From Rhizobium sp. CSW-27 (GTDB lineage Bacteria; Pseudomonadota; Alphaproteobacteria; Rhizobiales; Rhizobiaceae), in contig NZ_JAHHZO010000004.1 in assembly GCF_018760785.1 (NCBI RefSeq), forward strand, positions 407,611 to 471,610: a stretch of DNA of 64,000 nucleotides. The letters run 5' to 3'. Made by a program: the position numbers and the translations under genes. Each line of letters starts with the position of its first letter. Within the stretch, counting starts at the first letter, position 1. The notes under the pieces are model-generated. The model made no database searches. It saw only the letters and a list, made by a program, of their open reading frames with translations, and was not told the origin of the DNA. Of this stretch, positions 39,707-49,414 are shown one piece after another.

Positions 39707-42163
39707 TCAGAAGAGCCCGCCGGAACCCGAGGTGACGGCCTGCTGCGCCTGCGGCGAGCTTTTCAGGATTTCCTCCGGCGGCAACTGGTCGCCCATGCCG
39801 ATGACGGAGAGGGAATCCGCCGGGCCGGTGCCGGGCTTGAAGGCTTCGACGATGGTATCCGGATCGCCTTCGACGGCCGCCATGCCGGTTTTGCGGTTGA
39901 CGGCGATGAACTGCATGCCGGCCGGTACCTGGAACTTGCTGGGCGGCGTCACCTTGGCGGCCTGCGCCAGAAACTCGCCGAAGATCGGCGCGGCAAGCCC
40001 GCCACCGGTGCCGGCGCGGCCGAGCGGTGCCGGCGTGTCGAAGCCGATATAGAGCCCCGCCACAAGATCGGGCGTGAAGCCGACGAACCAGGCATCCTTC
40101 TCGTCATTGGTGGTGCCGGTCTTGCCGGCGACCGGGCGATCCTTGACCGGGATCTTGCCGGCCGCGGTGCCGCGCGTCACAACACCTTCCATCATCGAGG
40201 TGATCTGGTAGGCGGTCATCGGATCGAGAACCTGCTCGCGATTGTCGATCAGCGTCGGCTCTGGCTGGTTGCTCCAGTTGTCGAAGTTGCAGCCTTCGCA
40301 GGTGCGGTCCACATGGCGGAAGATGGTCTTGCCGTAGCGGTCCTGAATGCGGTCGACGAGCGTCGGCTTGATCTGCTTGCCGCCATTGGCGATGACCGAA
40401 TAGGCCGCAACCAGACGCAGCACCGTGGTTTCGCCCGAGCCGAGCGACATGGCCAGCAGCGGCGCCATCTTGTCATAGATGCCGAAGCGTTCGGCATATT
40501 CAGCCACCAGATCCATGCCCATGTCCTGGGCGAGACGCACCGTCATCTGGTTGCGCGATTTCTCGATGCCGTAGCGCAGCGTCGAGGGGCCGGCACTGTC
40601 GCCGCCATAGTTTTCCGGCCGCCAGACCTCTCCGCCCGACACCATCTCGATCGGCGCGTCGAGGATCACCGAGGCCGGGGTATAGCCGTTGTCGAGCGCT
40701 GCCGAATAGACGAAGGGCTTGAAGGCGGACCCCGGCTGGCGCATCGCCTGGGTGGCGCGGTTGAACTCGGACTGGCCGAAGGAAAAGCCGCCGACCATGG
40801 CCAGAACGCGGCCGGTATGCGGGTCCATGACCACCATGCCGCCCTGCACCTTCGGCGGCTGGCGCAGGCGGAAGGTGCCCTTGCGGCCCTCGATCGGCTC
40901 GACATAGACGACATCGCCCGGCTTCACCACGCCATCGGCGGGGGATTTCGCCGTCTTGCGGTCGCCCTTGGCGTCACGATAGGCCCATTTCATTTCCTCG
41001 GCGGGAATGGTGCCGCGCTCGCGCTTGTCGTCCAGCTTGCCGCTGACGGTGTCCGGCTGCAGGCCGATGTCGACGCTGCTGGCCGAAACCGCCAGCACCA
41101 CGGCAAGCTTCCATTCCGGCACATCGCGCAGGGTCGGCAGCTTGGCCAGTTCCGGCCCCCAGTCGCCGGTCACGGAAACCTGCGCGACCGGGCCGTGGAA
41201 ACCGCGACGCTGGTCATATTCCACGAGACCCCGCTGCAGCGCGGCTCGTGCCATCACCTGCATCTGCGGGTCAAGCGAGGTGCGCACGGACAGCCCACCC
41301 TCGTAAAGCGCCTTGTCGCCATAGGCCTGGATGATCTGCCGGCGCACTTCCTCCGCAAAATAGTCGGCCCCCAGCAGCGGCGGTGCACCGCGGCGGATGC
41401 GCACGCCGAGCGGCTGCGCCTTGGCCTCGGTGGCATCGCCGGCCGTGATGTAGCCGTTCTCCGCCATGCGGTCGATCACCCAGTTGCGACGCTCGAGCGC
41501 GGCCTTCTCGTGACGGAAGGGGTGATAGTTGGCCGGCCCCTTCGGCAGCGAGGCGAGATAGGCGGTCTCGGCGATCGTCAGTTCCGTCACCGACTTGTCG
41601 AAATAGGTCAGGGCCGCCGCGGCGATGCCATAGGAATTGAGGCCGAAGAAGATCTCGTTCAGGTAGAGTTCGAGGATCTTGTCCTTGGAATAGGTCTGTT
41701 CGATGCGGAAGGAGAGGATCGCTTCCTTCACCTTGCGGTCGATGGTCTGGTCGGCGGAAAGCAGGAAGTTCTTCGCCACCTGCTGCGTGATGGTCGAAGC
41801 GCCCTCCGGACGCCTGCCGGAGCCGAGGTTCTGGACGTTGTTCAGTACGGCACGTGCCAGACCCCAGAAATCAACACCCGGATGATTGTAGAAATTCTTG
41901 TCTTCCGCCGAAAGGAATGCTGCCTTCACGCGGTCCGGAATAGCCTGGATCGGCAGGAACAGGCGCTTTTCACGGGCATACTCCTCCATGAGCGCGCCGT
42001 TGCCGGCGTGAATGCGGGTGGCAACCGGCGGCTCGTAGGATGCCAGCACTTCGTAATTGGGCAGATCCCTGGATACGCCGGTCAGATAGACGGCGATCAC
42101 GGCGGCCGCTGCGAGGAAGGCAACGCAGGCCAGTCCGAAGAAATATCCAAGCAATCTGATCAT
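39707..42163 (-). CDS. mrcA: Penicillin-binding protein 1A (bifunctional)
   Basis: 818 residues. A membrane anchor (about 5-27, YFFGLACVAFLAAAAVIAVY) precedes the glycosyltransferase domain with AFLSAEDKNFYNHPG and GASTITQQVAKNFLL. An OB-like segment leads to the transpeptidase with SxxK in GSAFKPFVYS, SRN in EKSRNQMTV and KTGTTND. It polymerises and cross-links peptidoglycan at the inner membrane. The C-terminal tail is short. It is 271 nt downstream of the amidase gene on the same strand. Confidence 0.97.
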   Translation of the reverse strand: MIRLLGYFFGLACVAFLAAAAVIAVYLTGVSRDLPNYEVLASYEPPVATRIHAGNGALMEEYAREKRLFLPIQAIPDRVKAAFLSAEDKNFYNHPGVDFWGLARAVLNNVQNLGSGRRPEGASTITQQVAKNFLLSADQTIDRKVKEAILSFRIEQTYSKDKILELYLNEIFFGLNSYGIAAAALTYFDKSVTELTIAETAYLASLPKGPANYHPFRHEKAALERRNWVIDRMAENGYITAGDATEAKAQPLGVRIRRGAPPLLGADYFAEEVRRQIIQAYGDKALYEGGLSVRTSLDPQMQVMARAALQRGLVEYDQRRGFHGPVAQVSVTGDWGPELAKLPTLRDVPEWKLAVVLAVSASSVDIGLQPDTVSGKLDDKRERGTIPAEEMKWAYRDAKGDRKTAKSPADGVVKPGDVVYVEPIEGRKGTFRLRQPPKVQGGMVVMDPHTGRVLAMVGGFSFGQSEFNRATQAMRQPGSAFKPFVYSAALDNGYTPASVILDAPIEMVSGGEVWRPENYGGDSAGPSTLRYGIEKSRNQMTVRLAQDMGMDLVAEYAERFGIYDKMAPLLAMSLGSGETTVLRLVAAYSVIANGGKQIKPTLVDRIQDRYGKTIFRHVDRTCEGCNFDNWSNQPEPTLIDNREQVLDPMTAYQITSMMEGVVTRGTAAGKIPVKDRPVAGKTGTTNDEKDAWFVGFTPDLVAGLYIGFDTPAPLGRAGTGGGLAAPIFGEFLAQAAKVTPPSKFQVPAGMQFIAVNRKTGMAAVEGDPDTIVEAFKPGTGPADSLSVIGMGDQLPPEEILKSSPQAQQAVTSGSGGLF

Positions 42164-42434
42164 CTGCTGCTACCGCTTTGTCATCGTATGGCGCATATCG
42201 GCACCATCTCATGTTTCCTGGCGTTTTGCACGGGCGGTCAGCCAAGTGCAAGCCTTCAACCGGCCCGCAAGCGCACGAACACAAGCGCACGAGTCGCCAG
42301 CCTCGAAGCGTCTGGAGTAACCGCTCGAATGTGAGTAAAATAGGGCTCTGCCGCGACATTCACAGGCAAGACGGGCAATGGTTGCGCCGAAGCGGCAGTT
42401 TGGCGCGGCGTTGTAGCGCCGGGAACACGCTTGG

Positions 42435-43697
42435 TCAGCCGCCGCCGGCCACCGTTTCGCTCCGGTAATGGGCAACGGCATCCGCCAGCGCATCCGCCAC
42501 CTTGTCGCGCCAGGCCGGGTCCAGCAGCAGCTTCTCGTCCTGCGGATTGGAAAGAAAGCCGAGTTCGACCAGGATGGAGGGAATGTCAGGCGCCCTCAGA
42601 ACCTGGAAACCGGCCTGTCGATGCGGGTTGTTGATCAGTTCGATCTTGCCCTCGAAGGATTTCACCACACGGTCGGCAAGCGAGATCGAAAAGGCCTGGC
42701 TTTCACGCCGCGCCAGATCGAGCAGGATGTCGGCCACTTCCGGCGGGCCGCTTTCGATGGAAAATCCGGCGAGTTCATCGGACAGGTTTTCGCGCGCAGC
42801 CAACGCTGCCGCCATGCGGTCCGAAGCCTTGTCGGAGAGTGTATAGACCGTTGCGCCGCGGATGTTCTTCTGGGCCAGCGTATCGGCATGCAGCGAGATG
42901 AACAGGTCCGCCGCGCCCTGACGCGCCAGCGTCACCCGTTCCGACAGCGACAGGAAGGTATCATCCTCGCGGGTCAGGAAGGCCTTCACGCCGCTCTGGC
43001 GGTTGAGACGCTCGGCAAGGGCCTTGGCGAAGGCAAGGGTGATCTCCTTCTCCGGCGTCTTCGTCACAGCGCCGGTCGCACCGGTGTCGATGCCACCATG
43101 GCCGGCATCCACCGCAATGGTGAAGACCCCGTCCGTCGACGGATCGGCGGCGGTATGGCCGAGATCGAGCCTCGCGGTGCTGGCAAGCGGCTGGCCCCAT
43201 TTCTGCCGGGAGACGATGTCGGCGAAATCCTTGGCGGTGGTCATTTCCGCGTCGAGGACCAGCCGATAGCCCTGCCCCGCAGTCTCGTTCTGGCGCACTT
43301 CGGCCAGCACCAGCTTCACCGGACGGATCGCTGCCAGCACGATGCGGGCGCTGCCCTGGGCCATGGTGCCGTAGCGGATGTCCTTGAACAGGCCGCGTGG
43401 TGCGAGATCCTTGGCGGGAAAGCCGAAGGCCGTTGCCGGCAGATCGATCACCACGCGCTCCGGCGACGCGACATAATGAACCGAGAATTCGGGCTTGGCA
43501 TCGAAATCGAGGACGATGCGGGTGCGGGCATCGTCGCCGGCAATGCGGGCGGCAAAGGCCAGCAGCGGTTTCCTCGCCGCCGCCTCGGTGGCGGCAGCCG
43601 GCGACAACGCGCCCGCAACCAGCCAGACGGCGCTGGCCACAAAGATCGCCACCCCCCGCAGCACGGAGGCGAAACCGGCACTCTGAAACTGCCACAT
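42435..43697 (-). CDS. amiC: N-acetylmuramoyl-L-alanine amidase, AmiC type
   Basis: About 420 residues from ATG 43697 (MWQFQSAGFASVLRG); a TTG three codons earlier is better placed behind AAGGGA, so either may be used. The open frame to 43871 is Arg-rich spacer. A signal peptide ends near ALSPAAATEA; then an AMIN domain that targets the septum, and the zinc Amidase_3 domain with VDAGHGGIDTGATG, FISLHADT and LVELGFLSNPQDEKL. It cuts septal peptidoglycan during cell separation. It lies next to mrcA, a common cell-wall pairing in this group. Confidence 0.92.
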   Translation of the reverse strand: MWQFQSAGFASVLRGVAIFVASAVWLVAGALSPAAATEAAARKPLLAFAARIAGDDARTRIVLDFDAKPEFSVHYVASPERVVIDLPATAFGFPAKDLAPRGLFKDIRYGTMAQGSARIVLAAIRPVKLVLAEVRQNETAGQGYRLVLDAEMTTAKDFADIVSRQKWGQPLASTARLDLGHTAADPSTDGVFTIAVDAGHGGIDTGATGAVTKTPEKEITLAFAKALAERLNRQSGVKAFLTREDDTFLSLSERVTLARQGAADLFISLHADTLAQKNIRGATVYTLSDKASDRMAAALAARENLSDELAGFSIESGPPEVADILLDLARRESQAFSISLADRVVKSFEGKIELINNPHRQAGFQVLRAPDIPSILVELGFLSNPQDEKLLLDPAWRDKVADALADAVAHYRSETVAGGG

Positions 43698-43901
43698 GTT
43701 GCCCAAGGATCCCTTCCCTGCTTCGCTTTCCCGCAGGCTGCGCGCATCGACAGCCCGGACCGATTCTCGCCTCGCACGCCGCCTCCGGTAGCCGCGCCAG
43801 CGCGCCGCCTGCCGCCGCGACGGGACGGGCACCCCTTGCCTGTCCGCCTTAAGGCGCGGAAATTGATCCATAATAAGGCAGAACCGGCTTTCCGCTTGCT
43901 A

Positions 43902-44351
43902 TTGTGACAGATAAAACATACAAGGCTTATGAGGGTTTAAGTGTCGACGGGATAGTCTGTTGATAGGCTGCCAGCAAGTGAGTTCTGGCGCCGGCGACCG
44001 GCAGACATCCGACGTCTCTACACTTCAGCCTGAAACTCTATCCAATCCGGCGATGGCCGGGAAAAGTACCGGATGGCTCGCCATCCACGCTCATCAGGAG
44101 CAAATTCATCGGGCCCCAGGTCGGGCCTATTGTAACGTCTTTCTCGTCTGGTTTTTGATGTCACGGCACGGATTGCACAAACTGGAAACGCTGAAGGGGC
44201 CTCAGGCTCCGGGCAGCGTCCGGGCAATCTCCTCTCCGGACAGGCCAGCGGGAACTTTCTTATCCGGCGATATGGATGCGATGCATGAACGGCCCGTCAG
44301 TCTGACCGGCCGTTTTGCGCTTGCGCGTCCGCGCCGAGGAGCAGAACTTCA
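43902..44351 (+). promoter_or_regulatory. rne promoter candidate and long 5' leader
   Basis: TTGTGA (43902-43907), 17 nt and GCTTAT (43925-43930) form a modest promoter facing rne, giving a leader of about 415 nt. The leader has a GGATGG-CTCG-CCATCC hairpin (44068-44083) and, 38 nt before the start, AACGGCC pairing with GGCCGTT around an inner TCAG/CTGA stem (44288-44314) followed by TTTT. No gene is visible between 43872 and 44351. In E. coli the rne leader lets RNase E degrade its own mRNA; a like role is inference. Confidence 0.45.
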
Positions 44352-47300
44352 ATGGCAGACAAAATGCTTATCGACGCGTCTCACGAAGAGGAGACACGCG
44401 TAGTCGTCGTCCGGGGCAACCGGATCGAGGAATTCGATTTCGAATCGCAGCACAAGAAACAGATACGCGGCAACATCTATCTCGCCAAAGTCACCCGCGT
44501 AGAACCGTCTCTCCAGGCGGCCTTTGTCGATTACGGCGGCAACCGGCACGGCTTTCTCGCCTTTGCCGAAATCCATCCCGATTACTACCAGATCCCGCTT
44601 GCTGATCGTCAGGCCCTGCTGCAGGCCGAGGCCGAAGACCAGCGCCGCCATCCGGATTTCGATCCGGTCGACAGCCCCTCCGAGCCTGTAATCGATCTGT
44701 CCAAGGTTGAGCAGCCGGATGTCGGCATCGTGCCGCAGGTCGAGGCCGCCCTTGGTGCCGAGCCGGCTGCCGAAGCGGAAGCCGAAGTTGCCGCAACCGA
44801 AGCTGCACCGGAAGACGCTGCCGAGAAGCCGAAGGCCAAGCCGCGCCGCAGCCGTTCGCGCAAGAAGGTCGCCGAGACCGCCGAGGAGGCTTCCCCCGTC
44901 GAGGCGCCCGCCGTCGCGGAAGAGACCGCCGCCGTCGAGACGACCGATGCCGAGGATGACAGCACGCCGGACACCATGGCGGCCATGGTCGAGACCGACG
45001 CCATCTCCGAGGACGTGATCGACCGTCGCAATCGCGACGATGACGATGACGACGATGAGGAGCACGAGAAGGAAGAGATCGAATCCGTCGGCGCCGAAGA
45101 CGCCATGGAAGAGGTTCCGGATCGCGTCTACCGCAAGCCGCGCAAGCAGTACCGCATCCAGGAGGTCATCAAGCGCCGGCAGATCCTGCTGGTGCAGGTG
45201 GCCAAGGAGGAACGCGGCAACAAGGGTGCGGCGCTGACCACCTATCTGTCGCTGGCCGGCCGCTACTCGGTGCTGATGCCGAACACCGCCCGTGGCGGCG
45301 GCATTTCGCGCAAGATCACCAATCCGACCGATCGCAAGCGGCTGAAGGAAATCGCCCGCGAGCTGGAAGTGCCGCAGGGCATGGGCGTGATCCTTCGCAC
45401 GGCCGGCGCCAACCGCACCCGCGTCGAGATCAAGCGCGACTTCGAATATCTGATGCGCCTGTGGGAGAACGTGCGCACGCTGACGCTGAACTCCATCGCG
45501 CCCTGCCTCGTCTACGAGGAAGGTTCGCTGATCAAGCGTTCGATCCGCGATCTCTACAACAAGGACATTTCCGAGATCATCGTGGCCGGCGAGGAAGGCT
45601 ATCGTGAAGCCAAAGACTTCATGAAGATGCTGATGCCAAGCCATGCCAAGGTGGTTCAGCCCTATCGCGACCTGCATCCGATCTTCTCGCGCTCCGGCAT
45701 CGAGGCACAGCTCGACCGCATGCTGCAGCCGCAGGTCACGCTGAAGTCCGGCGGGTATCTGATCATCAACCAGACCGAAGCGCTGGTGGCGATCGACGTC
45801 AATTCCGGTCGTTCGACCCGCGAGCACTCCATCGAGGAAACCGCGCTGCAGACCAATCTGGAGGCCGCCGAGGAGGTTGCCCGCCAGCTGCGCCTGCGCG
45901 ACCTGGCCGGCCTCATCGTCATCGACTTCATCGACATGGAAGAAAAGCGCAACAATCGCGCCGTCGAGAAGAAGCTGAAGGACTGCCTGAAGAACGATCG
46001 CGCCCGCATTCAGGTGGGCCGCATCTCGCATTTCGGCCTTCTGGAAATGTCGCGCCAGCGCATCCGTGCCAGCGTTCTCGAATCGACGACCCAGGTCTGC
46101 TCGCATTGCGGCGGCACCGGTCACGTCAGGTCGCAGTCGTCCGTGGCCCTGCATGTGCTGCGCGGCGTCGAGGAATATCTGCTGAAGAACACCACGCACG
46201 ACATCACCGTACGCACCACGCCGGATATCGCGCTCTACATCCTCAACCAGAAGCGTAGCAGCGTGGTGGATTACGAGAAGCGCTTCGGCGTGTCGATCTT
46301 CATCGAATCGGACAGCGGTGTCGGCGCGACCCATTTCGCCATCGATCGCGGCGAGCCGGTCGCCAACCCGGTCAAGATCGAAAGCCTGATGCAGTTCGCC
46401 GCGCTTCCGATCGAGGATGAGGATGACGACATCATCATCGAGGAGGATGAAGCCGAGGAGCTGGAAGAGGCAGCGCCCGCTGCCGCCACCCAGGAAGCCC
46501 GCGGCAATGACGACGATCAGAACGGCCGCCGCCGCAAGCGCCGCCGCCGTCGCCGGGGTCGCAATCGCAATGGCAGTGAAAACGGCCAGGCCTCCGGCGA
46601 ATCGCTCGACGGCGATGACGACGATACCGACGACCAGGACGGCGCCGCAGACGAAAACGGCGATGAAGCCGAGGCCGAGGACACCGCGGCCGACGCACAG
46701 GCCGACAACGACGAAGGCGGGCGCCGCAAGCGCCGTCGCCGCGGCAAGCGCGGCGGTCGCCGCAACCGCAACGGCGAGGAAATGTCGGCCAATGGCGATG
46801 ATGCCGAAGGCGACGATGCCGACGACAGCGATGAGGGCAGTGAAGCGGCCGCAGACCAGGCCGTAACGGCGCAGGCTTCCGCCGCAGCCGAGGAACCGGT
46901 GGTCGCCGAAGGCAGCGCAGAGCCGGTCGATGCCGACGCGGAGGCTGCTGCCGAGGTCGAAGCGAAGCCTGCCCGTCCGCGCCGCACCCGCCGCGCCAAG
47001 GGCAGCGCCGGCGAGACTGTCGCCGAAGCCGCTCCGGTCGTCGAATCGGCGGTAACGGAAGAGCCGGCACAGGCCGAAACGGCAGCAGACGCGGCAATGC
47101 CGGTGGAAACCGTCGCAGAACCGGTCGCGCTCCCGACGGAAACCGTGGAAGCAGCGGCAACCGAAGCAGCGGAATCGACCGTTGCCGATGCTCCCGGCGA
47201 AGGCCCGTCCGACGACAGCAAGTCGGCGCGCGCCAACCGCGCCTCGAACATCGCCTCCTCGGAACCGGTCGTGCGCTCGTCGGCGCCGAGCGAAACCGAT

Positions 47301-47363
47301 GGCGACGGCGAGCCGCCGAAGCCGAAGAAGGCCGGCTGGTGGCAGCGCCGCGGCTTCCTCTGA
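44352..47363 (+). CDS. rne: Ribonuclease E
   Basis: 1,003 residues. The split S1 domain (about 37-95 and 265-320) is interrupted by an acidic and Ala/Pro-rich insertion of roughly 170 residues, typical of alphaproteobacteria. The RNase H-like and DNase I-like core follows with the catalytic AIDVNSGRSTREHS near residue 480 and the zinc-link CSHCGGTG near 583. The C-terminal 300 residues are disordered, with two Arg-rich RNA-binding patches (about 715-740 and 790-815) between acidic runs. It starts mRNA decay and matures rRNA and tRNA, and the tail should scaffold a degradosome. GAGGAGC precedes the ATG. Confidence 0.97.
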   Translation: MADKMLIDASHEEETRVVVVRGNRIEEFDFESQHKKQIRGNIYLAKVTRVEPSLQAAFVDYGGNRHGFLAFAEIHPDYYQIPLADRQALLQAEAEDQRRHPDFDPVDSPSEPVIDLSKVEQPDVGIVPQVEAALGAEPAAEAEAEVAATEAAPEDAAEKPKAKPRRSRSRKKVAETAEEASPVEAPAVAEETAAVETTDAEDDSTPDTMAAMVETDAISEDVIDRRNRDDDDDDDEEHEKEEIESVGAEDAMEEVPDRVYRKPRKQYRIQEVIKRRQILLVQVAKEERGNKGAALTTYLSLAGRYSVLMPNTARGGGISRKITNPTDRKRLKEIARELEVPQGMGVILRTAGANRTRVEIKRDFEYLMRLWENVRTLTLNSIAPCLVYEEGSLIKRSIRDLYNKDISEIIVAGEEGYREAKDFMKMLMPSHAKVVQPYRDLHPIFSRSGIEAQLDRMLQPQVTLKSGGYLIINQTEALVAIDVNSGRSTREHSIEETALQTNLEAAEEVARQLRLRDLAGLIVIDFIDMEEKRNNRAVEKKLKDCLKNDRARIQVGRISHFGLLEMSRQRIRASVLESTTQVCSHCGGTGHVRSQSSVALHVLRGVEEYLLKNTTHDITVRTTPDIALYILNQKRSSVVDYEKRFGVSIFIESDSGVGATHFAIDRGEPVANPVKIESLMQFAALPIEDEDDDIIIEEDEAEELEEAAPAAATQEARGNDDDQNGRRRKRRRRRRGRNRNGSENGQASGESLDGDDDDTDDQDGAADENGDEAEAEDTAADAQADNDEGGRRKRRRRGKRGGRRNRNGEEMSANGDDAEGDDADDSDEGSEAAADQAVTAQASAAAEEPVVAEGSAEPVDADAEAAAEVEAKPARPRRTRRAKGSAGETVAEAAPVVESAVTEEPAQAETAADAAMPVETVAEPVALPTETVEAAATEAAESTVADAPGEGPSDDSKSARANRASNIASSEPVVRSSAPSETDGDGEPPKPKKAGWWQRRGFL

Positions 47364-47395
47364 GAGCCGGGCAGACACCGACATGAAACCGAACG

Positions 47396-47424
47396 GCCGC
47401 GCCTTGCGCGGCTGTTTGCGTTTT
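47396..47424 (+). terminator. Terminator after rne
   Basis: GCCGCGC, 3-nt loop CTT, GCGCGGC, then TGTTTGCGTTTT. Compact GC stem with a T-rich tail 32 nt after the rne stop. Confidence 0.75.
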
Positions 47425-47587
47425 GAAGGGTTCGTACGCCCCTTGCGCGGGCTTGCTGCCTACGCAGATGTGAGTTTGAACCAGGCGGCGCCTGTCGTTA
47501 TGGTTGGATCATCATGAGGCGGCGCGTCCCGGATCGATTCGGCGGCGCGATCTGCCTTTGCCGAGAACCGCAGACACGAGGAAGACG

Positions 47588-48352
47588 ATGCAGCCCTTTT
47601 CCAAAGCCATGGCCGCCCTGCTGATTGCCGGCACCGCCAGCCTTTCCGCCGGCTCCGCCGCCCTGGCGCTGGACGACCAGCAGAAGAAGGAGATGGGGGC
47701 ATTCATCCGCGAATACCTGATCGCCAATCCGGAAATCATGCTGGAGGTGCAGGACGCGCTGGAAAAGAAGCAGCAGGAGGCCCGCATCGCGCAGGCGGCC
47801 AATGGCATCTCGGCCAATCGCGACGCCCTCTTCTCCTCGCCGAGCGACATCACGCTGGGCAATCCGAACGGCGACGTCACCATCGTCGAATTCTTCGACT
47901 ACAATTGCGGCTACTGCAAGCGCGCGCTTTCCGATATGGACGAGTTGCTGAAGGCCGACGGCAAGGTGCGGTTCATCCTCAAGGAGTTTCCGATTCTCGG
48001 GCCGGATTCCATGGCTGCCCACCGGGTGGCCAATGCCGTGCGGCTGGTTGCGCCGGAGAAATATCCGCAATTCCACCGCAAGCTGCTCGGCGGCGAGGTG
48101 CGGGCGACCGAAGATACCGCGATCGAGGTGGCCACCTCGCTCGGCATTCCGGAACAGGCGCTGCGCGCGTCGATGGAGAGCAACCCGAGCGACCCGCTGG
48201 TGCGCCAGACCTACCAGCTTGCCAACAATCTCGGCATTACCGGCACCCCCTTCTACGTGGTGGGCGATGAAGCAGTGTTCGGCGCCGTCGGCTACCAGGA
48301 ACTGGCGGAGAAGATCGCCAATATCCGCGCCTGCGGAAAGGCGACCTGCTGA
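47588..48352 (+). CDS. DsbA-family thiol:disulfide oxidoreductase
   Basis: 254 residues from ATG 47588, behind GAGGAAG; the frame is open earlier without a good start. A signal peptide (about 1-28, ending AALA-LDDQQ) and a helical N-terminal region (30-80) precede the thioredoxin fold with active site CGYC (107-110) in FFDYNCGYCKRA and the cis-Pro loop GITGTPFYVVGDEAVFGAVG. This layout is that of the Com1/DsbA-like group, which oxidises or isomerises disulfides in the periplasm. A cysteine pair at the C-terminus (IRACGKATC) is extra. Confidence 0.92.
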   Translation: MQPFSKAMAALLIAGTASLSAGSAALALDDQQKKEMGAFIREYLIANPEIMLEVQDALEKKQQEARIAQAANGISANRDALFSSPSDITLGNPNGDVTIVEFFDYNCGYCKRALSDMDELLKADGKVRFILKEFPILGPDSMAAHRVANAVRLVAPEKYPQFHRKLLGGEVRATEDTAIEVATSLGIPEQALRASMESNPSDPLVRQTYQLANNLGITGTPFYVVGDEAVFGAVGYQELAEKIANIRACGKATC

Positions 48353-48468
48353 ACGACAGCGTCAACATCCGGCCGCAAGCGCCGGTTATGCACGGCTTTC
48401 GCGGCCAGGGGCTTTCCCTTGCCGCCTCGCCGGTCTATAGGTTGCCCTGATCTTTTGACGGGATTTCC

Positions 48469-48906
48469 ATGAGCAAGACCATCTTTGTCCTCAACGGACC
48501 GAACCTGAACATGCTGGGCAAGCGCGAACCCGGCATCTATGGCGGAAAGACCCTGAAAGACATCGAGAGCGATTGCATCGCCGCCGGAGAGGCGCTCGGC
48601 TTCACGGTGGAATGTTTCCAGAGCAATCACGAGGGCGTGCTGGTCGACCGGCTGCACGAGGCGAATGATCGCGCCGTGGGCGTTGTCATCAATCCCGGCG
48701 CCTACGGCCACACCTCCATTGCCCTGCATGATGCGATCCGGGCGATTTCCGTTCCCGTCATCGAGGTGCACATCTCCAATATCCATGCACGGGAAGAATT
48801 CCGTCACAAGTCGATGATCGCACCGGCTGCCAAGGGCATGATCTGCGGATTGGGCCCCGGCGGCTATGTGCTTGCACTGCATGCCTTGCGCGACATAACC
48901 AGCTAA
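48469..48906 (+). CDS. aroQ: 3-dehydroquinate dehydratase, type II
   Basis: 145 residues. It has the type II features: [19 protein letters not shown] (with the active-site Tyr/Arg loop), [25 protein letters not shown] and [18 protein letters not shown]. It converts 3-dehydroquinate to 3-dehydroshikimate in the shikimate pathway. It lies directly upstream of accB-accC, a frequent alphaproteobacterial grouping, and probably shares their transcript. Confidence 0.97.
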   Translation: MSKTIFVLNGPNLNMLGKREPGIYGGKTLKDIESDCIAAGEALGFTVECFQSNHEGVLVDRLHEANDRAVGVVINPGAYGHTSIALHDAIRAISVPVIEVHISNIHAREEFRHKSMIAPAAKGMICGLGPGGYVLALHALRDITS

Positions 48907-48931
48907 GAACAACAGAACACATAGGTTGACC

Positions 48932-49405
48932 ATGTCTGAGAAGAAGAACGGTATCGACAAGGGGTTGATCCGCGATCTGGCGAACATCCTCAATGATACC
49001 GACCTGACCGAGATCGAAGTGGAGCAGGACGACCTGCGCATCCGCGTCTCCCGCACCATTGCCGCGCCGCAATTCGTCCAGGCCGCTCCGCAATATGCCG
49101 CTCCGGCTCCGGTCGCGGCCACGGCCGCACCGGTTGCCGCCGCTCCGGCAGCCGATGCGCCGAAGGATCGCAGCAATGCGGTTACGGCACCGATGGTCGG
49201 AACCTGCTATCTCTCGCCGGCTCCCGGCGCACGCCCCTTCATCGAAGTCGGCGCCACCGTCAAGGAAGGCCAGACGCTTCTCATCATCGAAGCGATGAAG
49301 ACCATGAACCAGATTCCGGCCCCGCGCTCCGGCAAGGTGACCGAAATCATCGTCAACGACGCGCAGCCGGTCGAGTATGGCGAGCCGCTCGTTGTCATCG
49401 AGTAA
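48932..49405 (+). CDS. accB: Acetyl-CoA carboxylase biotin carboxyl carrier protein
   Basis: 157 residues from ATG 48932. The N-terminal dimerising part is followed by an Ala/Pro-rich linker (about 45-80) and the biotinyl domain, with the lysine to be biotinylated in [14 protein letters not shown]. It carries CO2 between AccC and the AccA-AccD transferase in the first step of fatty-acid synthesis. It starts 25 nt after aroQ and ends 9 nt before accC. Confidence 0.97.
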   Translation: MSEKKNGIDKGLIRDLANILNDTDLTEIEVEQDDLRIRVSRTIAAPQFVQAAPQYAAPAPVAATAAPVAAAPAADAPKDRSNAVTAPMVGTCYLSPAPGARPFIEVGATVKEGQTLLIIEAMKTMNQIPAPRSGKVTEIIVNDAQPVEYGEPLVVIE

Positions 49406-49414
49406 GGCAGATCC

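Noticed and set aside
44349..47384. 1,011-codon minus-strand frame across rne
   Set aside because: Antisense of a clearly functional RNase E; composition is a mirror of the acidic and Arg-rich repeats.
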